In this document: piece by piece, positions 8,192 to 17,551 of the stretch
Layout: every line of letters starts with the position of its first letter
Position numbering within the stretch: position 1 is the first letter of the stretch
Origin: Shewanella algidipiscicola
GTDB taxonomy: Bacteria; Pseudomonadota; Gammaproteobacteria; Enterobacterales; Shewanellaceae
Reading direction: 5' to 3'
Assembly (NCBI RefSeq): GCF_003605125.1
Contig: NZ_QPQT01000010.1
Coordinates: 62,001-126,000 of the forward strand
Length of the DNA: 64,000 nucleotides
Made by a program: the position numbers and the translations under genes
The notes under the pieces: generated by a model
Told to the model about the DNA's origin: nothing
The model's database searches: none
The model's input: the letters and a program-made list of their open reading frames with translations, nothing else

Positions 8192-10575
8192 TTGTCTGTC
8201 CTTGTAAAAGTGTAAATAAGGGGCGCAAGCACAAAGGTGAATGCGATGCCCAATAAGAGTGTTAAGCCGAAATAGTGTATTGCTGGCGTGTGGCTAAATG
8301 CCAATAAGCCAAAAGCCATTAAGGTGGAGCAGGCCGACATAAACACCGCCATCATCACCCCTTTACCCTGTTGGGTTTCGGCGAAAAATAGGCTGTAGTC
8401 GACCCCGATCCCGAATACCAAAATCAGCGCCAAGGCATGAAATAAGGTCAGTGGAGAGCCTAGCAGCCCAAGCGTTGCTAGGGTCAATAACGCCGCCAAT
8501 GCAGGCACCGCGGTGACCCATAACGCCAGCTTGATGCCAAATCGCCGTGAGAAAATCAACGAGGCCAGCACCAGCGCCAGTGCCAACAAGGTTAAGGTGA
8601 GGCCGCGATATTTGGCCATCACACTGGAGATATCGGCGACTTTATCCACCAGTTCTACCTGAGTGAACGGCGCAATACTCGCCTGCAGCGCCGCCAGATC
8701 AGTAATGCCGCCGAGTAATACTATGGCGCCATATTGCGGCGTAGGATCGGTACCGCTTGGGCTTAACCAGAGCGGGGCGAGCGATATGCCAGCGGGTGAC
8801 GCCAAAAAGGCGTCGGGCTCAATCAGTAAACTGGCACTGTCTAGGTATTGTTGGCGCAGGCTTGGGGCTAGGCCTAGGTCGAGCCCTAGTCTGCCTAGAA
8901 CCGCTTCGATGTCTTGATAAATGAGGCCTTGTAGTTGATACGCCTGTTGCTGTTTTTGATGGCTAGGGAGATAGCTGGCCAAATTAATCGCATTGCCAAT
9001 CACGCCTCGCTGCTGCAGCTGCTTGAGCGGCTCAGCAAGTTGCTCGAGTTGTTGTAATAACGGCTGCTCGCCTTGGGCCCTGACCAAGATAAATTGATTA
9101 TCGGTGCCGCCACTGAGCAACTGACGCAGGCGCTGCTCCTGCTGCACGACCTCAAGCGGGCTCTGTTGTAGGTTACGAATATCATCATCTGTGGTCAGTT
9201 GCAGCAGCCCCCACAGACAGAGTAGCGCCATAATTAGCGCCAGTGGCGCTGCCCCTTTAGTGCGCAGGCGGCGGTGCAGCAAGGTTAATCGTGTTAAGTA
9301 ACGCTGAGCCAATGCCAAGGTGCTCGGCCTTGGTTTAAGTGGGCTATTGGCTAATTTGGGATAGGCCAGCAGTAATGTCAGGTAGGCACCGATTAATCCA
9401 GCCGCGCAGAAGATGGCAACCTGTTGCATGCCCGGAAACGGTGTTAAACCAATGCCAAGGTACGCTAGCACTGTGGTCACTATGGCCAAAGATGCCGCCG
9501 GAAACACCGCATTGACCGCAGGCGTTGCCGCCTGTTGTTGGCTGAGGCGCTCACAATAAAAATGAAAGCTGTAGTCGATGGCGATCCCAATCAGGCTGGT
9601 GCCAAACACTAAGGTGAGTAGGTGTAGCTCGCCAAACACACTCAAGGTGGTCACGCAGGCAAACAGCAAGCTGGTGGCGATCGTTAGGCTGGCTATCACT
9701 AATGGGAAAATCGAGCGAAACGCCAACCACACGAGTGTAATTACCCCGATAAGTGAGGCGGCTCCTAAGGTTGAGATCTCCTGTTTGGCTTGGATTGTCG
9801 CGGCGCTGGCATGCAACAGTGCCCCCGCTTTCAGCACCTCGATGTCGCCAGTCATGCTTAACTGGTTAAGTGAGGCGTCTAAGGCGGCGATCTGTTGTTG
9901 CTGGGCGTTAGGATTAAAAACGCTGCCTAGGCCTTTAGCCATCACTATGGCCCCGTAGCGAGTGTTCCCTGACGCCTCTTGTTGGGTACTAAGCAAGATC
10001 CCTTGCGCGCTTTGCAGTTGTTGGCTTGGCGCTAAGGCTTGTAGATTAGCGGGGTACAGCAGCAGTGGATCTTGGCTCAGCAGCGCACTATTGGCATAAC
10101 CAAAGGCATTGTAGAGCTGGGCGAGTGCTTGCTGCTCTAATCTGTCCAGCTGACCTTGGCTAAGTAAGTTACGCTGCTGCTCGGTGAGTAGCTTAAACCT
10201 ATGGGCAAAGTAAAAGTGATTAAACGCGTTGGCGCTATCTATATTAGCGCTGCTGATGTCGGTAAAACTGTCAGGATGTTGCGCCAGTGCCTGCATGAGC
10301 CGCTTTGCGGCATCGATAGCATGAGCCTGGGTGTCGGCAACTAACCCGATATAGATACGGTCGCTGAGTTGCTGCTCAACCCGGTCGATGGCCGCTTGTG
10401 TGAGCGCATCTTGCTGTAATGTAGGCAGCATGGCCAATATATCGCTTTGCAGCTTAGCGCCTTGTTGCAGCTGCACTGCGCCTAAGGCAAGCATTGTCCC
10501 CAGTAGCAGCAACCACATACACAGCTTACTGTTAGCCGATAGGCGGTCGAGTTGACGTGCGAGAAGGGCGATCAT
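8188..10575 (-). CDS. MMPL/RND-family exporter of the pigment cluster
   Basis: This 795-residue integral membrane protein has the two-fold RND layout. A first transmembrane helix (about residues 18-36) precedes a large periplasmic domain. A block of five to six helices follows around residues 270-405, then another N-terminal-like helix near 440 with its periplasmic loop and a second helix block to the C-terminus. The GIAIDYSFHF and GIGVDYSLFF helices carry the Asp typical of proton-driven family members. It would export the aryl polyene or its lipid conjugate from the inner membrane. Overlapping stop and start codons link it to the LolA-like gene. Confidence 0.86.
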   Translation of the reverse strand: MIALLARQLDRLSANSKLCMWLLLLGTMLALGAVQLQQGAKLQSDILAMLPTLQQDALTQAAIDRVEQQLSDRIYIGLVADTQAHAIDAAKRLMQALAQHPDSFTDISSANIDSANAFNHFYFAHRFKLLTEQQRNLLSQGQLDRLEQQALAQLYNAFGYANSALLSQDPLLLYPANLQALAPSQQLQSAQGILLSTQQEASGNTRYGAIVMAKGLGSVFNPNAQQQQIAALDASLNQLSMTGDIEVLKAGALLHASAATIQAKQEISTLGAASLIGVITLVWLAFRSIFPLVIASLTIATSLLFACVTTLSVFGELHLLTLVFGTSLIGIAIDYSFHFYCERLSQQQAATPAVNAVFPAASLAIVTTVLAYLGIGLTPFPGMQQVAIFCAAGLIGAYLTLLLAYPKLANSPLKPRPSTLALAQRYLTRLTLLHRRLRTKGAAPLALIMALLCLWGLLQLTTDDDIRNLQQSPLEVVQQEQRLRQLLSGGTDNQFILVRAQGEQPLLQQLEQLAEPLKQLQQRGVIGNAINLASYLPSHQKQQQAYQLQGLIYQDIEAVLGRLGLDLGLAPSLRQQYLDSASLLIEPDAFLASPAGISLAPLWLSPSGTDPTPQYGAIVLLGGITDLAALQASIAPFTQVELVDKVADISSVMAKYRGLTLTLLALALVLASLIFSRRFGIKLALWVTAVPALAALLTLATLGLLGSPLTLFHALALILVFGIGVDYSLFFAETQQGKGVMMAVFMSACSTLMAFGLLAFSHTPAIHYFGLTLLLGIAFTFVLAPLIYTFTRTDK

Positions 10576-11294
10576 CGGTGCGCGTCAGGCCTGTTGTCGG
10601 CATCATTGTCGGTGGCAAATAGCGCCCGTTGTTGGGGCGATAATGGCTGCTCACTTATCTGCTCAAATTCAATGAGGCTACGATCGCCATTACTATTAAG
10701 TAAGGTGAGCGAATTTAACTGGGTTTGCCCCTGCATCACCATTTTGGGCAGCGCTTGCGCTAGCATGGGATCTTTTGGGATCAAACCGAGTTGCCAGCCA
10801 CTGGCGTCTTGGATAAGGTGCAGGCTAAATTGCTGGCTGAGCGGCTCTATGTCGCCACGCAGCAAGGCACTCATCAATAACGGTATGGTGCGGGCTAATG
10901 CTTGCGCTTGAGGGTTGTCATCGGCTCGATTGACCTGACGCCGACCGTCACTGTCGATCTGCACCAAGGTGTCTTGGCTCAGCACTAAGGTGCTGGCAAA
11001 TGGGCGCAGCTGCACCCAAGCTAAACCTAAGTCACTTTGAAATACAAATTCGCCATGGCTGACAAGCGGGCGTTGCAATACGGTTAAGTGGCGATATTGA
11101 GTAAATTGCCCTTGAGCCGTGTCGCCGCTGCTGAGCTGCTCGGCCAGTTGCTGCAGGGCGAGCTTATCTGCGGGCGTAGCAAACAAGCTGGTAAAGGTGC
11201 TATCGGCAGCAGGACTCGCCTGCTCGGCATAGCTTGACGTGCTGAGGATTAAGCTCAGCAATAGGGCGCAAAGGTAGCGGCTTAAGGTGGCCAT
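10572..11294 (-). CDS. LolA-like outer-membrane lipoprotein carrier protein
   Basis: This 240-residue periplasmic protein has a signal peptide (ALLLSLILSTSSYA, cleaved after SYA) and a LolA-fold body. Recognisable features are GQFTQYRHL, the VSHGEFVFQSDLGLAW strand and an LVQIDSDGRRQ turn, which match the conserved order in LolA relatives. In aryl polyene clusters this protein is thought to shuttle the lipid product across the periplasm. The ATG at 11294 lies three bases after the thioesterase gene stop; a reading from 11363 would run through that gene and lacks a signal sequence at its start. Confidence 0.83.
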   Translation of the reverse strand: MATLSRYLCALLLSLILSTSSYAEQASPAADSTFTSLFATPADKLALQQLAEQLSSGDTAQGQFTQYRHLTVLQRPLVSHGEFVFQSDLGLAWVQLRPFASTLVLSQDTLVQIDSDGRRQVNRADDNPQAQALARTIPLLMSALLRGDIEPLSQQFSLHLIQDASGWQLGLIPKDPMLAQALPKMVMQGQTQLNSLTLLNSNGDRSLIEFEQISEQPLSPQQRALFATDNDADNRPDAHR

Positions 11295-11296
11295 GG

Positions 11297-11737
11297 CTAG
11301 TCTCCGCTGCTGTCGAGCAGATGTGCAATCTTGTCGCGAAAACACTCTGGGGTCACAAAGCACAGCTGCTGGTCACGCATGTCGACCGCCGCCTGAATGG
11401 TATAGCCTTTGGTCAAGCGCTTGTTGCTGGCGAGGTCGCGGACTTCATAGGTGATTTTAAGGCGGTTTTCCCACTCGACCAGTGACGCGGTGAGCTTCAC
11501 CTTTTGATCGAAGGTGCTGGGCTGCACGTATTTGATCTGCAGATCCACAATGGGCCAACCATAGCCTGATTCTTGCATCTTGCGATAGCCATAATCAATG
11601 TTATCCAGCAGCTGACAGCGGATCACCTCAAAATAGCGCAGGTAGTTACCGTGCCAAGTGATCCCCATGGAGTCGACATCATGGAAGGGGATCAGCATTT
11701 CCATTTCGGTTGTCAATATGGCTTTCATCGGCATCAT
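11297..11737 (-). CDS. Acyl-CoA/ACP thioesterase (4HBT hotdog fold)
   Basis: This protein of about 146 residues is of the YbgC/4-hydroxybenzoyl-CoA thioesterase type. It has the catalytic Asp-containing motif FHDVDSMGITWHGNYLRY and the C-terminal TKGYTIQAAVD strand. It could hydrolyse the finished aryl polyenoyl-ACP or act as an editing enzyme. ATGs at 11737, 11734 and 11728 are all possible; a GAGG sequence a few bases before 11737 gives better spacing for the second or third. It is tightly coupled to the ammonia-lyase gene upstream. Confidence 0.85.
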   Translation of the reverse strand: MMPMKAILTTEMEMLIPFHDVDSMGITWHGNYLRYFEVIRCQLLDNIDYGYRKMQESGYGWPIVDLQIKYVQPSTFDQKVKLTASLVEWENRLKITYEVRDLASNKRLTKGYTIQAAVDMRDQQLCFVTPECFRDKIAHLLDSSGD

Positions 11738-11740
11738 TCC

Positions 11741-13288
11741 TCAGTGGCACACTTCCCATAACCCTTGCTGTATTTTATCGACCGTTTGGCGTAATACCTG
11801 CTCTAGTGGCCGGTCTTCGCTTAAAAAGTCGAAATCCTCGCTCACCTGTTGCAGGGTTTTCGCCACCGATGGGGTCAAGGATGCTTGGCATAACTCTTGT
11901 TGGCTGACCCGCAAATGAATGCCTTGAGTCATGGCGAGTAAGGCGGCGGCCGCGACTTGTTCGGTTAACTGTAATACCCGCATGCAGTCTCGCGCGGCAA
12001 TGGTGCCCATGCTGACTTTATCTTGGTTGTGACACTCGGTCGAGCGTGAAAAGACGCTGGCGGGCATGGTGTTTTTTAACGCTTCGGCCGTCCAGGCTGA
12101 CACGCCAATTTGCACCGCTTTAAAGCCATGGTTGATAGCACTGCGATGGCCAGCAGCCCCCGACAAATTGGCGGGTAAACCGTTGTTAAATTTGGGGTCC
12201 ATCACCAAGGCCATCTGGCGATCGATAAGGTCAGCAAGGTTCGCCACTGTGTTTTTCATCGAGTCCATGGCGAAGGCGATATGGCCGCCATAGAAGTGGC
12301 CGCCATGGAGAATATGCTCACCTTCGGCGTCGACAATGGGGTTGTCGTTGGCACTGTTGAGTTCGGTCTCAATAAACTGGCGCATAAACGGCAGGGCATC
12401 TTGTAACACGCCAATAATGTGAGGCGCGCAGCGGATAGAGTATCTATCTTGTAAGCGATCAGAGTTGCGTGGATGTTCATGGTGATTCAAATCGGCGCGG
12501 ATCCAAGCGGCAATTTGGTTTTGCCCTGGGTGTGGCTTGGCGGCAAACAGTATCTCATCGAAATGGTTTGCGTTGCCCTTAAGCGTTAACGAGGCCATGG
12601 CAGTAATGCGGCTGGTCAGGCGAGCTAAATACTGAGCTCTGTCGTAGGCAAGGCAAGCCAGCGCCGTCATCACCGCGGTGCCGTTCATCAGGGCGAGTCC
12701 CTCTTTGGGGCGTAAGGTGAGCGGCGTGATCGATAGCTGGGCGTACACCTGGGCTGTCGCTTGACGCTTGCCTTGATAAAACACCTCGCGTTCGCCCACC
12801 AATACCGCCGCTAAATAGGAGAGCGGGGTGAGGTCGCCACTGGCGCCGACCGAGCCCTCTTGGGGGATAACGGGAACAATATTAAGATTGAGCAAGGTTT
12901 CGATGCGCTGCAGCAGCTCATAACTCACCCCTGACTTACCCAGTGCCAACGAGTTGAGCCGGCACGCCATTACCGCGCGGGCCTGCATTTCACTGAAAGT
13001 GTCGCCGAGCCCGCAGCCATGAAAGCGTGACAAGTGCAGCGGCAGCTCATGGACCAAGTCCAGCCCCACGGCAACGGTGCAGGAGTCGCCATACCCTGTG
13101 GTGACACCATAAACCACGCCCTCTTCGGCCAGTAGGCTGTCGATAAAGCGGGCGCCCTTTTGAATCGACTCTTGGTAGTCTGGCTGGCGGTTGAGTTTGG
13201 CTTGAGCGCCTTTGGCAATGGCCACCACCTCTTCTAGTGTCAATGAGCGTTGGCCGAACTCAATGAGGTTTACTGCGGGTTGCGTCAT
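11741..13288 (-). CDS. Aromatic amino-acid ammonia-lyase (HAL/PAL/TAL family)
   Basis: This 515-residue MIO-type lyase has the Ala-Ser-Gly triad that forms the electrophilic cofactor at residues 149-151 (GSVGASGDLTPL), plus YGVTTGYGD near residue 60 and the NGTAVMTALA and ELNSANDNPI blocks. The substrate-selectivity pair lies in LSRFHGCGLG and reads Phe89-His90. Textbook pairs are Ser-His in histidine lyases, Phe-Leu in phenylalanine lyases and His-Leu in tyrosine lyases. Its place inside a pigment cluster, away from any hut genes, argues for making cinnamate or 4-coumarate as the aryl starter. A histidine substrate is less likely on context, but sequence does not exclude it. Confidence 0.88.
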   Translation of the reverse strand: MTQPAVNLIEFGQRSLTLEEVVAIAKGAQAKLNRQPDYQESIQKGARFIDSLLAEEGVVYGVTTGYGDSCTVAVGLDLVHELPLHLSRFHGCGLGDTFSEMQARAVMACRLNSLALGKSGVSYELLQRIETLLNLNIVPVIPQEGSVGASGDLTPLSYLAAVLVGEREVFYQGKRQATAQVYAQLSITPLTLRPKEGLALMNGTAVMTALACLAYDRAQYLARLTSRITAMASLTLKGNANHFDEILFAAKPHPGQNQIAAWIRADLNHHEHPRNSDRLQDRYSIRCAPHIIGVLQDALPFMRQFIETELNSANDNPIVDAEGEHILHGGHFYGGHIAFAMDSMKNTVANLADLIDRQMALVMDPKFNNGLPANLSGAAGHRSAINHGFKAVQIGVSAWTAEALKNTMPASVFSRSTECHNQDKVSMGTIAARDCMRVLQLTEQVAAAALLAMTQGIHLRVSQQELCQASLTPSVAKTLQQVSEDFDFLSEDRPLEQVLRQTVDKIQQGLWEVCH

Positions 13289-15013
13289 CTATTTATCTGT
13301 CCTGTTAACGGTTGGGGGGCGAGTTGAGTTCGCCGCGCGCAGGTGCTCGTCATCCTTGCGCCAAAAATCGAAAAAATTAAACCATTGCAGTGGCTCGCGC
13401 CGTGCGTAGTATTCAAGTCTGGCGCTGTAGCGGCCAATGGCTTGCTCGAGGCGTTGCATGCGTCCGGCGCGTGGCCCTTTCAAGGTGTCGCTAAAGTGTT
13501 CTAAATAGACTCGATAGCGCCCCTGTTCTCGCAAGCAAAACATCAAATAGACCGGGCAGTCGAGTAACCCTGCCAAAATAAAAGGCCCCTGAGGAAATGG
13601 TGCGGGTTTACCCATAAAGGGGGCGTAAACCACTCGGCCTTGGCTGCGCGATGAGGTGCGATCGCCTGCGATAACCACCAACTCGCCTTGGGCGATTTTT
13701 TCGTGCAGCAGCATGGAGGTGGTGGGGCCCAGTTCGCTCACTTGGATAAGGTTTAGTGCGCTGTCCGGGTTGAGTTGTTTAAGTACCCGATTGAAATTTT
13801 CAGCGTTCTCAGTTAGCACCATCACATTGACTTTAATCTTGTGCTGGTGGCTGGATATTGCCCGGCACAGCTCAATGTTACCTAAGTGTGAGGCCAGTAA
13901 AACCGCGCCTTTACCCTGTTCAATCTGTTGGTAGAGTAGCGCGCGATTCGCGAAGTCTACTTGGTTCATTTGCAGCCGATTGCACCAGGCATCGATACGA
14001 TCTAAGGCCGCGTTACCAAAGCTGATGAAGTGTTTTAAGCTATGGCGCCACCCTATCTTGCCCTTGAGTTGGGGATGCTGGGGTTCAACGCGTTTAACTT
14101 GCTGTAAAAATTGCAAAGAGGCGGCTCGTGCGCTGCTGCCAGTGAGAAAAAAATAGCCGATCACCGGATACATAATGGCGCGACATAGCCAGTGGCCACC
14201 AATCTTATAGCTACTTGCGAGCAGCTTGATGCCCCAATAACTGCCGCGTTCGCTGATGCGCGACCAGTGTCTGGCTTGTTGTGGCTCAGACTGGCGCAGC
14301 AGTCGCTTAGGTAGGCGTTTGAGCATGGTGAAAAACAGTTTGGTATGCAGGGCTGAGATGCGTAGGTTATCGCGTACCCCTTGAAAGTGGCTGCTACCAT
14401 CTTCTGGATAAATGACCTTGGTAGGTAGGTGCACGATACGTGTGCCTTGCCAGTAGAGTTTGACTAATATCTCGATGTCAAAGTCCATACGCTCGCCTAG
14501 CGCCTCGGTTAAAAACAGTCGCTCGGTCGCCGTCAGTGGATAGACGCGAAAGCCACACATGGCATCTTTTATCTCAAAACTTAAGGTCTCGACCCAAACC
14601 CAAAAGTGGGTGATATAGCGGCCATAGAGGCGGCCTTTAGGCACTGAGTCATCGTATTGCGGCTGGCCAGAAATCACCGCCTCTGGTCGGGCTTTGGCAT
14701 GTTCGATAAAAGCCGGAATATCGTCTAGATCATGCTGTCCATCGGCATCGACTTGCAAGGCATGGGTAAAACCATCGGCGTAAGCCGCCCTTAGCCCTGT
14801 GGTAACTGCGGCTCCCTTGCCTCGATTATAGGGGTGATGCAATAGGGTAACCCAATCATATTGCTCGGCTAATTGGCTTAATAGGTAGCGGGTCTCATCG
14901 TTACTGCCATCGTTAACCAGATAGCAGGGCAGAGCCAGCGGCGCTAAACGCTCAAGGGTCTGCTTAATCGCCTGTTGATGGTTGTAATTGGGAATGACTA
15001 ACGCTAACTGCAT
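13289..15013 (-). CDS. Glycosyltransferase family 2 - LpxL-like acyltransferase fusion
   Basis: This 574-residue two-domain protein starts with a GT2 glycosyltransferase (about 1-240). It has VIPNYNHQQAIKQTL, the VNDGSNDETR nucleotide-sugar loop, a DADGQHDL motif containing the metal-binding Asp pair, and the downstream EILVKLYWQ region. The second half (about 270-560) is a lysophospholipid/lipid A acyltransferase domain with an HxxxxE active site in LASHLGNIELC and the GDRTSSRSQG and FPQGPFILAG segments. The fusion is typical of aryl polyene clusters (ApeJ-like) and would attach sugar and acyl groups, linking the polyene to a membrane lipid. The substrate is inferred. Confidence 0.86.
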   Translation of the reverse strand: MQLALVIPNYNHQQAIKQTLERLAPLALPCYLVNDGSNDETRYLLSQLAEQYDWVTLLHHPYNRGKGAAVTTGLRAAYADGFTHALQVDADGQHDLDDIPAFIEHAKARPEAVISGQPQYDDSVPKGRLYGRYITHFWVWVETLSFEIKDAMCGFRVYPLTATERLFLTEALGERMDFDIEILVKLYWQGTRIVHLPTKVIYPEDGSSHFQGVRDNLRISALHTKLFFTMLKRLPKRLLRQSEPQQARHWSRISERGSYWGIKLLASSYKIGGHWLCRAIMYPVIGYFFLTGSSARAASLQFLQQVKRVEPQHPQLKGKIGWRHSLKHFISFGNAALDRIDAWCNRLQMNQVDFANRALLYQQIEQGKGAVLLASHLGNIELCRAISSHQHKIKVNVMVLTENAENFNRVLKQLNPDSALNLIQVSELGPTTSMLLHEKIAQGELVVIAGDRTSSRSQGRVVYAPFMGKPAPFPQGPFILAGLLDCPVYLMFCLREQGRYRVYLEHFSDTLKGPRAGRMQRLEQAIGRYSARLEYYARREPLQWFNFFDFWRKDDEHLRAANSTRPPTVNRTDK

Positions 15014-15384
15014 CAGGCGCTCTCCTGGAGTTTAGCGCCGCTCAGGGCGATACGACCCGAGCCAAAACGCTTGTCGCCATCGTAATAGCTAAAGGTGAGT
15101 TTATGCTTGCTGGCATTGAGGCTGATTTTGAGAAACACCTGGCTGTTAGGCAGTATAAGTTGCTGAAACTTTAATACTTCAAGGCTGTCGACTTGTGCTT
15201 CATAGCCAAATTCGTGTGCGCCGAGTTGCACCGCCCAATCTAACTGAGTCACCCCGGGCAATACGGCTTGCTGTGGGAAATGGCCGTCGAAATAGGGCAA
15301 GGCTGCCACAATGTCGAGGTGCCATTCGACGCCATCGGTGAGCATGGTCTTACCGATAATGGGCGGTAAACTGGACTTAATCAT
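15013..15384 (-). CDS. 3-hydroxyacyl-ACP dehydratase (ApeI type)
   Basis: This 123-residue FabZ/FabA-like hotdog protein has the motif DGHFPQQAVLPGVTQLDW, where the His is the catalytic base and the VLPGV stretch packs the central helix. It is short, as are other single-domain cluster dehydratases. The ATG at 15384 was preferred to a TTG at 15399; it overlaps the end of the ligase gene by 8 bases. It probably works with the dehydratase at 4585-5100. Confidence 0.82.
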   Translation of the reverse strand: MIKSSLPPIIGKTMLTDGVEWHLDIVAALPYFDGHFPQQAVLPGVTQLDWAVQLGAHEFGYEAQVDSLEVLKFQQLILPNSQVFLKISLNASKHKLTFSYYDGDKRFGSGRIALSGAKLQESA

Positions 15385-16750
15385 GGCTAAATAACTCAAT
15401 TAATCGTTGATTATCACGCTTGCCCTGCGGGGTCAGCTCAAGCACCTCTGGATAGCGCCAACGTCTGGGCAGAGTGACCCGTTCAAACTGAGTCAACAGG
15501 TGGGCTTTGAGCAGGTTATTCACCGCCAACTTGCCTTCATTGTTGAGCAGTTGTTGCCCTTGACTCGATAGTACGATGGCCGCGCCAAGTTGCACTCGTG
15601 GTTGCTCTAATACCATTAACATGGCTTGAGACACCATGGGGTGGCATTCTAGCAACTGCTCCATCTGCACTAAGCAGATACGTTTTTCTTCAATTTTGAC
15701 GATGCGGTCGAGTCGACCCAACAGATGAAACTCGCTGTCGCTGACAAGATTGACTTTATCGTCACATTTTAACCAGTCGTCATTGTCCAAATAAGGTGAT
15801 TTGAGCAGCAGCGCGCCATCCATTGCATCTTGCTTAATTTGGTGTGAGGCAAAAATGCGCCAAGGTTGATTGTCGGCGCTTTGACGGCGATATGCGATGC
15901 CACCGGTTTCAGTGCTGCCGTACACTTCTATGGGCGGTTTGCCATAGCAATGGGCGATTTCTGCTGCCGCTTGGAAATTGAGCGGCCCGCCAGAGCTAAA
16001 GACTAAGCTGGGCGAATGCAGCTGTGGCTGATGCTCGAGTGCTTCGGGCAGTCGCGACAGTTGCGCCGGGCTACTGATCAAACATAAGTTAGGAAATAAG
16101 CTAGTGTAATAGGTTAGGGTTTCTGGGTATTCCACCAGATCACTCAGAAAAGGGCGACTGGCGGCGAGCGGCCAGAGAATTTTAAACAAGAGCCCATAAA
16201 TATGTTGGTGTGACACTGTCGATATCACGCTGCAATGGGGCAGGTGCGCCGCAAATGTTTGCTCCAGTACGCTGACTTCGGCATCGAGCTGGGCTAGGGT
16301 CTTGGTGATGGCTTTGGGCTGACCGCTGCTGCCTGAGGTAAAGAGCACCAGTTCACCCACGGTAGCGTTATCTGCAAGGGACGGCCAGTGAGATTCGGCG
16401 CCAGAGTGCTCTTTTTTGAGCGTCAACATCAGTTTACCTTCACACAGGCAACTGTCAGACAAGATGCCGTCAAATTCGTGAGTCAGTTCACTCAAGGTGC
16501 CAGCTTGGGTATTACTCGGCAAGATCAACTGTTTACCCGCAAGCAACCCAGCGCACAAGCCGATGGCGAAGAGATCGCTACTGTCACTTGCCAGTAACCA
16601 GCGCTTGGCGGGTTGTTCACTTAAGCTGGCATGCAGGGCGGCCACTTGGGCGGTAAATGCACTGCCCGTGACGATGTCGTGGTGATTGAAGCTGATAAGT
16701 TGCTGGCTCGAGGGGCCTTGATACAGCCAAGTTTTTAATAGCTCTGTCAT
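15377..16750 (-). CDS. AMP-dependent acyl/aryl-ACP ligase (ApeH type)
   Basis: This 457-residue member of the ANL superfamily has the phosphate loop LVLFTSGSSGQPKAITK near residue 127, the IEVYGSTETGG adenylate motif and the hinge motif LLGRLDRIVKIEEKRI. It would activate the aromatic starter acid, here probably coumarate-like, as an adenylate and load it on a carrier protein. It starts at the ATG at 16750, which overlaps the preceding gene stop as ATGA; a longer reading to 16876 would run into that gene. The ammonia-lyase and two carrier-protein genes in the same operon supply its likely substrate and acceptor. Confidence 0.85.
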   Translation of the reverse strand: MTELLKTWLYQGPSSQQLISFNHHDIVTGSAFTAQVAALHASLSEQPAKRWLLASDSSDLFAIGLCAGLLAGKQLILPSNTQAGTLSELTHEFDGILSDSCLCEGKLMLTLKKEHSGAESHWPSLADNATVGELVLFTSGSSGQPKAITKTLAQLDAEVSVLEQTFAAHLPHCSVISTVSHQHIYGLLFKILWPLAASRPFLSDLVEYPETLTYYTSLFPNLCLISSPAQLSRLPEALEHQPQLHSPSLVFSSGGPLNFQAAAEIAHCYGKPPIEVYGSTETGGIAYRRQSADNQPWRIFASHQIKQDAMDGALLLKSPYLDNDDWLKCDDKVNLVSDSEFHLLGRLDRIVKIEEKRICLVQMEQLLECHPMVSQAMLMVLEQPRVQLGAAIVLSSQGQQLLNNEGKLAVNNLLKAHLLTQFERVTLPRRWRYPEVLELTPQGKRDNQRLIELFSHD

Positions 16751-17295
16751 GACTTTGTTAACCACAGTGTTCGATATAGCCATTCCCCACCGAGTAGTAG
16801 CCCAATAAGCAGATACGCGATGAGACCGTTGTACAGGGTCCAGGTTGCTAAGCTGGTGTAGTGGGCGGTATACCAAGCCACTACGCCGTTAACAATAAAT
16901 AGCCCGCACCAGAGTTTGGTGACGTTGGCCAAATAGGGGATCGCCGTGTCAGGCAGCTTGGGTTCTTTCAACCTCGCCAGACGCTCTATCATGCTGGGAC
17001 CGTGTTTTAGCGAATAAGCAAACAGCCCCAACATAGTCAGATTGATCACCACAGGATAGTAGAGTAACCAGTCGTTACGCTTGGCAATAAAACTGCCTGC
17101 GGTCAAAGCGATGCCAGCCAATAGTGGCAGGACCATCGCCTTGACACGCTGTTGTTGTACGGCTAAGCGTGCCACCAACAAAAGGCATAGGCTTAACGCA
17201 ATCACGCCTGGTGGCAAGTAATGTAGCCCAAAATATACCGCTATGGGATAGCCTAATAATAGTAGGGTGCTAATTACTTGTATTATCAGGCGCAT
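16747..17295 (-). CDS. COG4648-type integral membrane protein (ApeG-like)
   Basis: This 182-residue hydrophobic protein has about five predicted transmembrane helices, from a first helix near residues 7-25 to a last helix (LYNGLIAYLLIGLLLGGEWL) near the C-terminus. It resembles a small membrane protein found repeatedly in aryl polyene clusters; its function is unknown. Its start abuts the stop of the carrier-protein gene (shared base at 17295), and its stop overlaps the ligase start. Confidence 0.72.
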   Translation of the reverse strand: MRLIIQVISTLLLLGYPIAVYFGLHYLPPGVIALSLCLLLVARLAVQQQRVKAMVLPLLAGIALTAGSFIAKRNDWLLYYPVVINLTMLGLFAYSLKHGPSMIERLARLKEPKLPDTAIPYLANVTKLWCGLFIVNGVVAWYTAHYTSLATWTLYNGLIAYLLIGLLLGGEWLYRTLWLTKS

Positions 17296-17543
17296 TACTG
17301 CTTAACGAGTCCTTCGATGGCGGATACGACATCATCGACCGTGCGCACCGCTTTAAACTCATCGGGTTGGATCTTCTTGCCCGTGAGTTGTTGCAGTTTG
17401 ATCACCAAATCGACCGCATCTATGCTATCGAGATCGAGCTCGTCATATAATGAGGCCTCAGGGGTAATATCTTGCGCTTCAATTTCGAACTCTTCGACCA
17501 ATATTCTTGTTAGCATGTCGAGGATCTGTTGACGATTTTGCAT
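17295..17543 (-). CDS. Acyl carrier protein (first of two in reading order leftward from ligase)
   Basis: This 82-residue carrier protein has the phosphopantetheine attachment motif ELDLDSIDAVDL, in which the Ser is the modified residue, and the usual four-helix pattern of acidic surface residues. It would hold the growing polyene or the starter unit. It sits 9 bases downstream of a second carrier protein; aryl polyene clusters usually have such a pair (ApeE and ApeF). Confidence 0.9.
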   Translation of the reverse strand: MQNRQQILDMLTRILVEEFEIEAQDITPEASLYDELDLDSIDAVDLVIKLQQLTGKKIQPDEFKAVRTVDDVVSAIEGLVKQ

Positions 17544-17551
17544 GTAACCCC

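Noticed and set aside
11741-13288. Histidine ammonia-lyase of histidine catabolism (hutH)
   Set aside because: No hut genes are nearby, the gene is embedded between pigment genes with 3-nt or shorter gaps, and the selectivity pair is not the Ser-His of histidine lyases.
13289-15013. Lipid A lauroyl acyltransferase (lpxL)
   Set aside because: Only the second half resembles LpxL; the first half is a GT2 glycosyltransferase, and this fusion is typical of pigment clusters.
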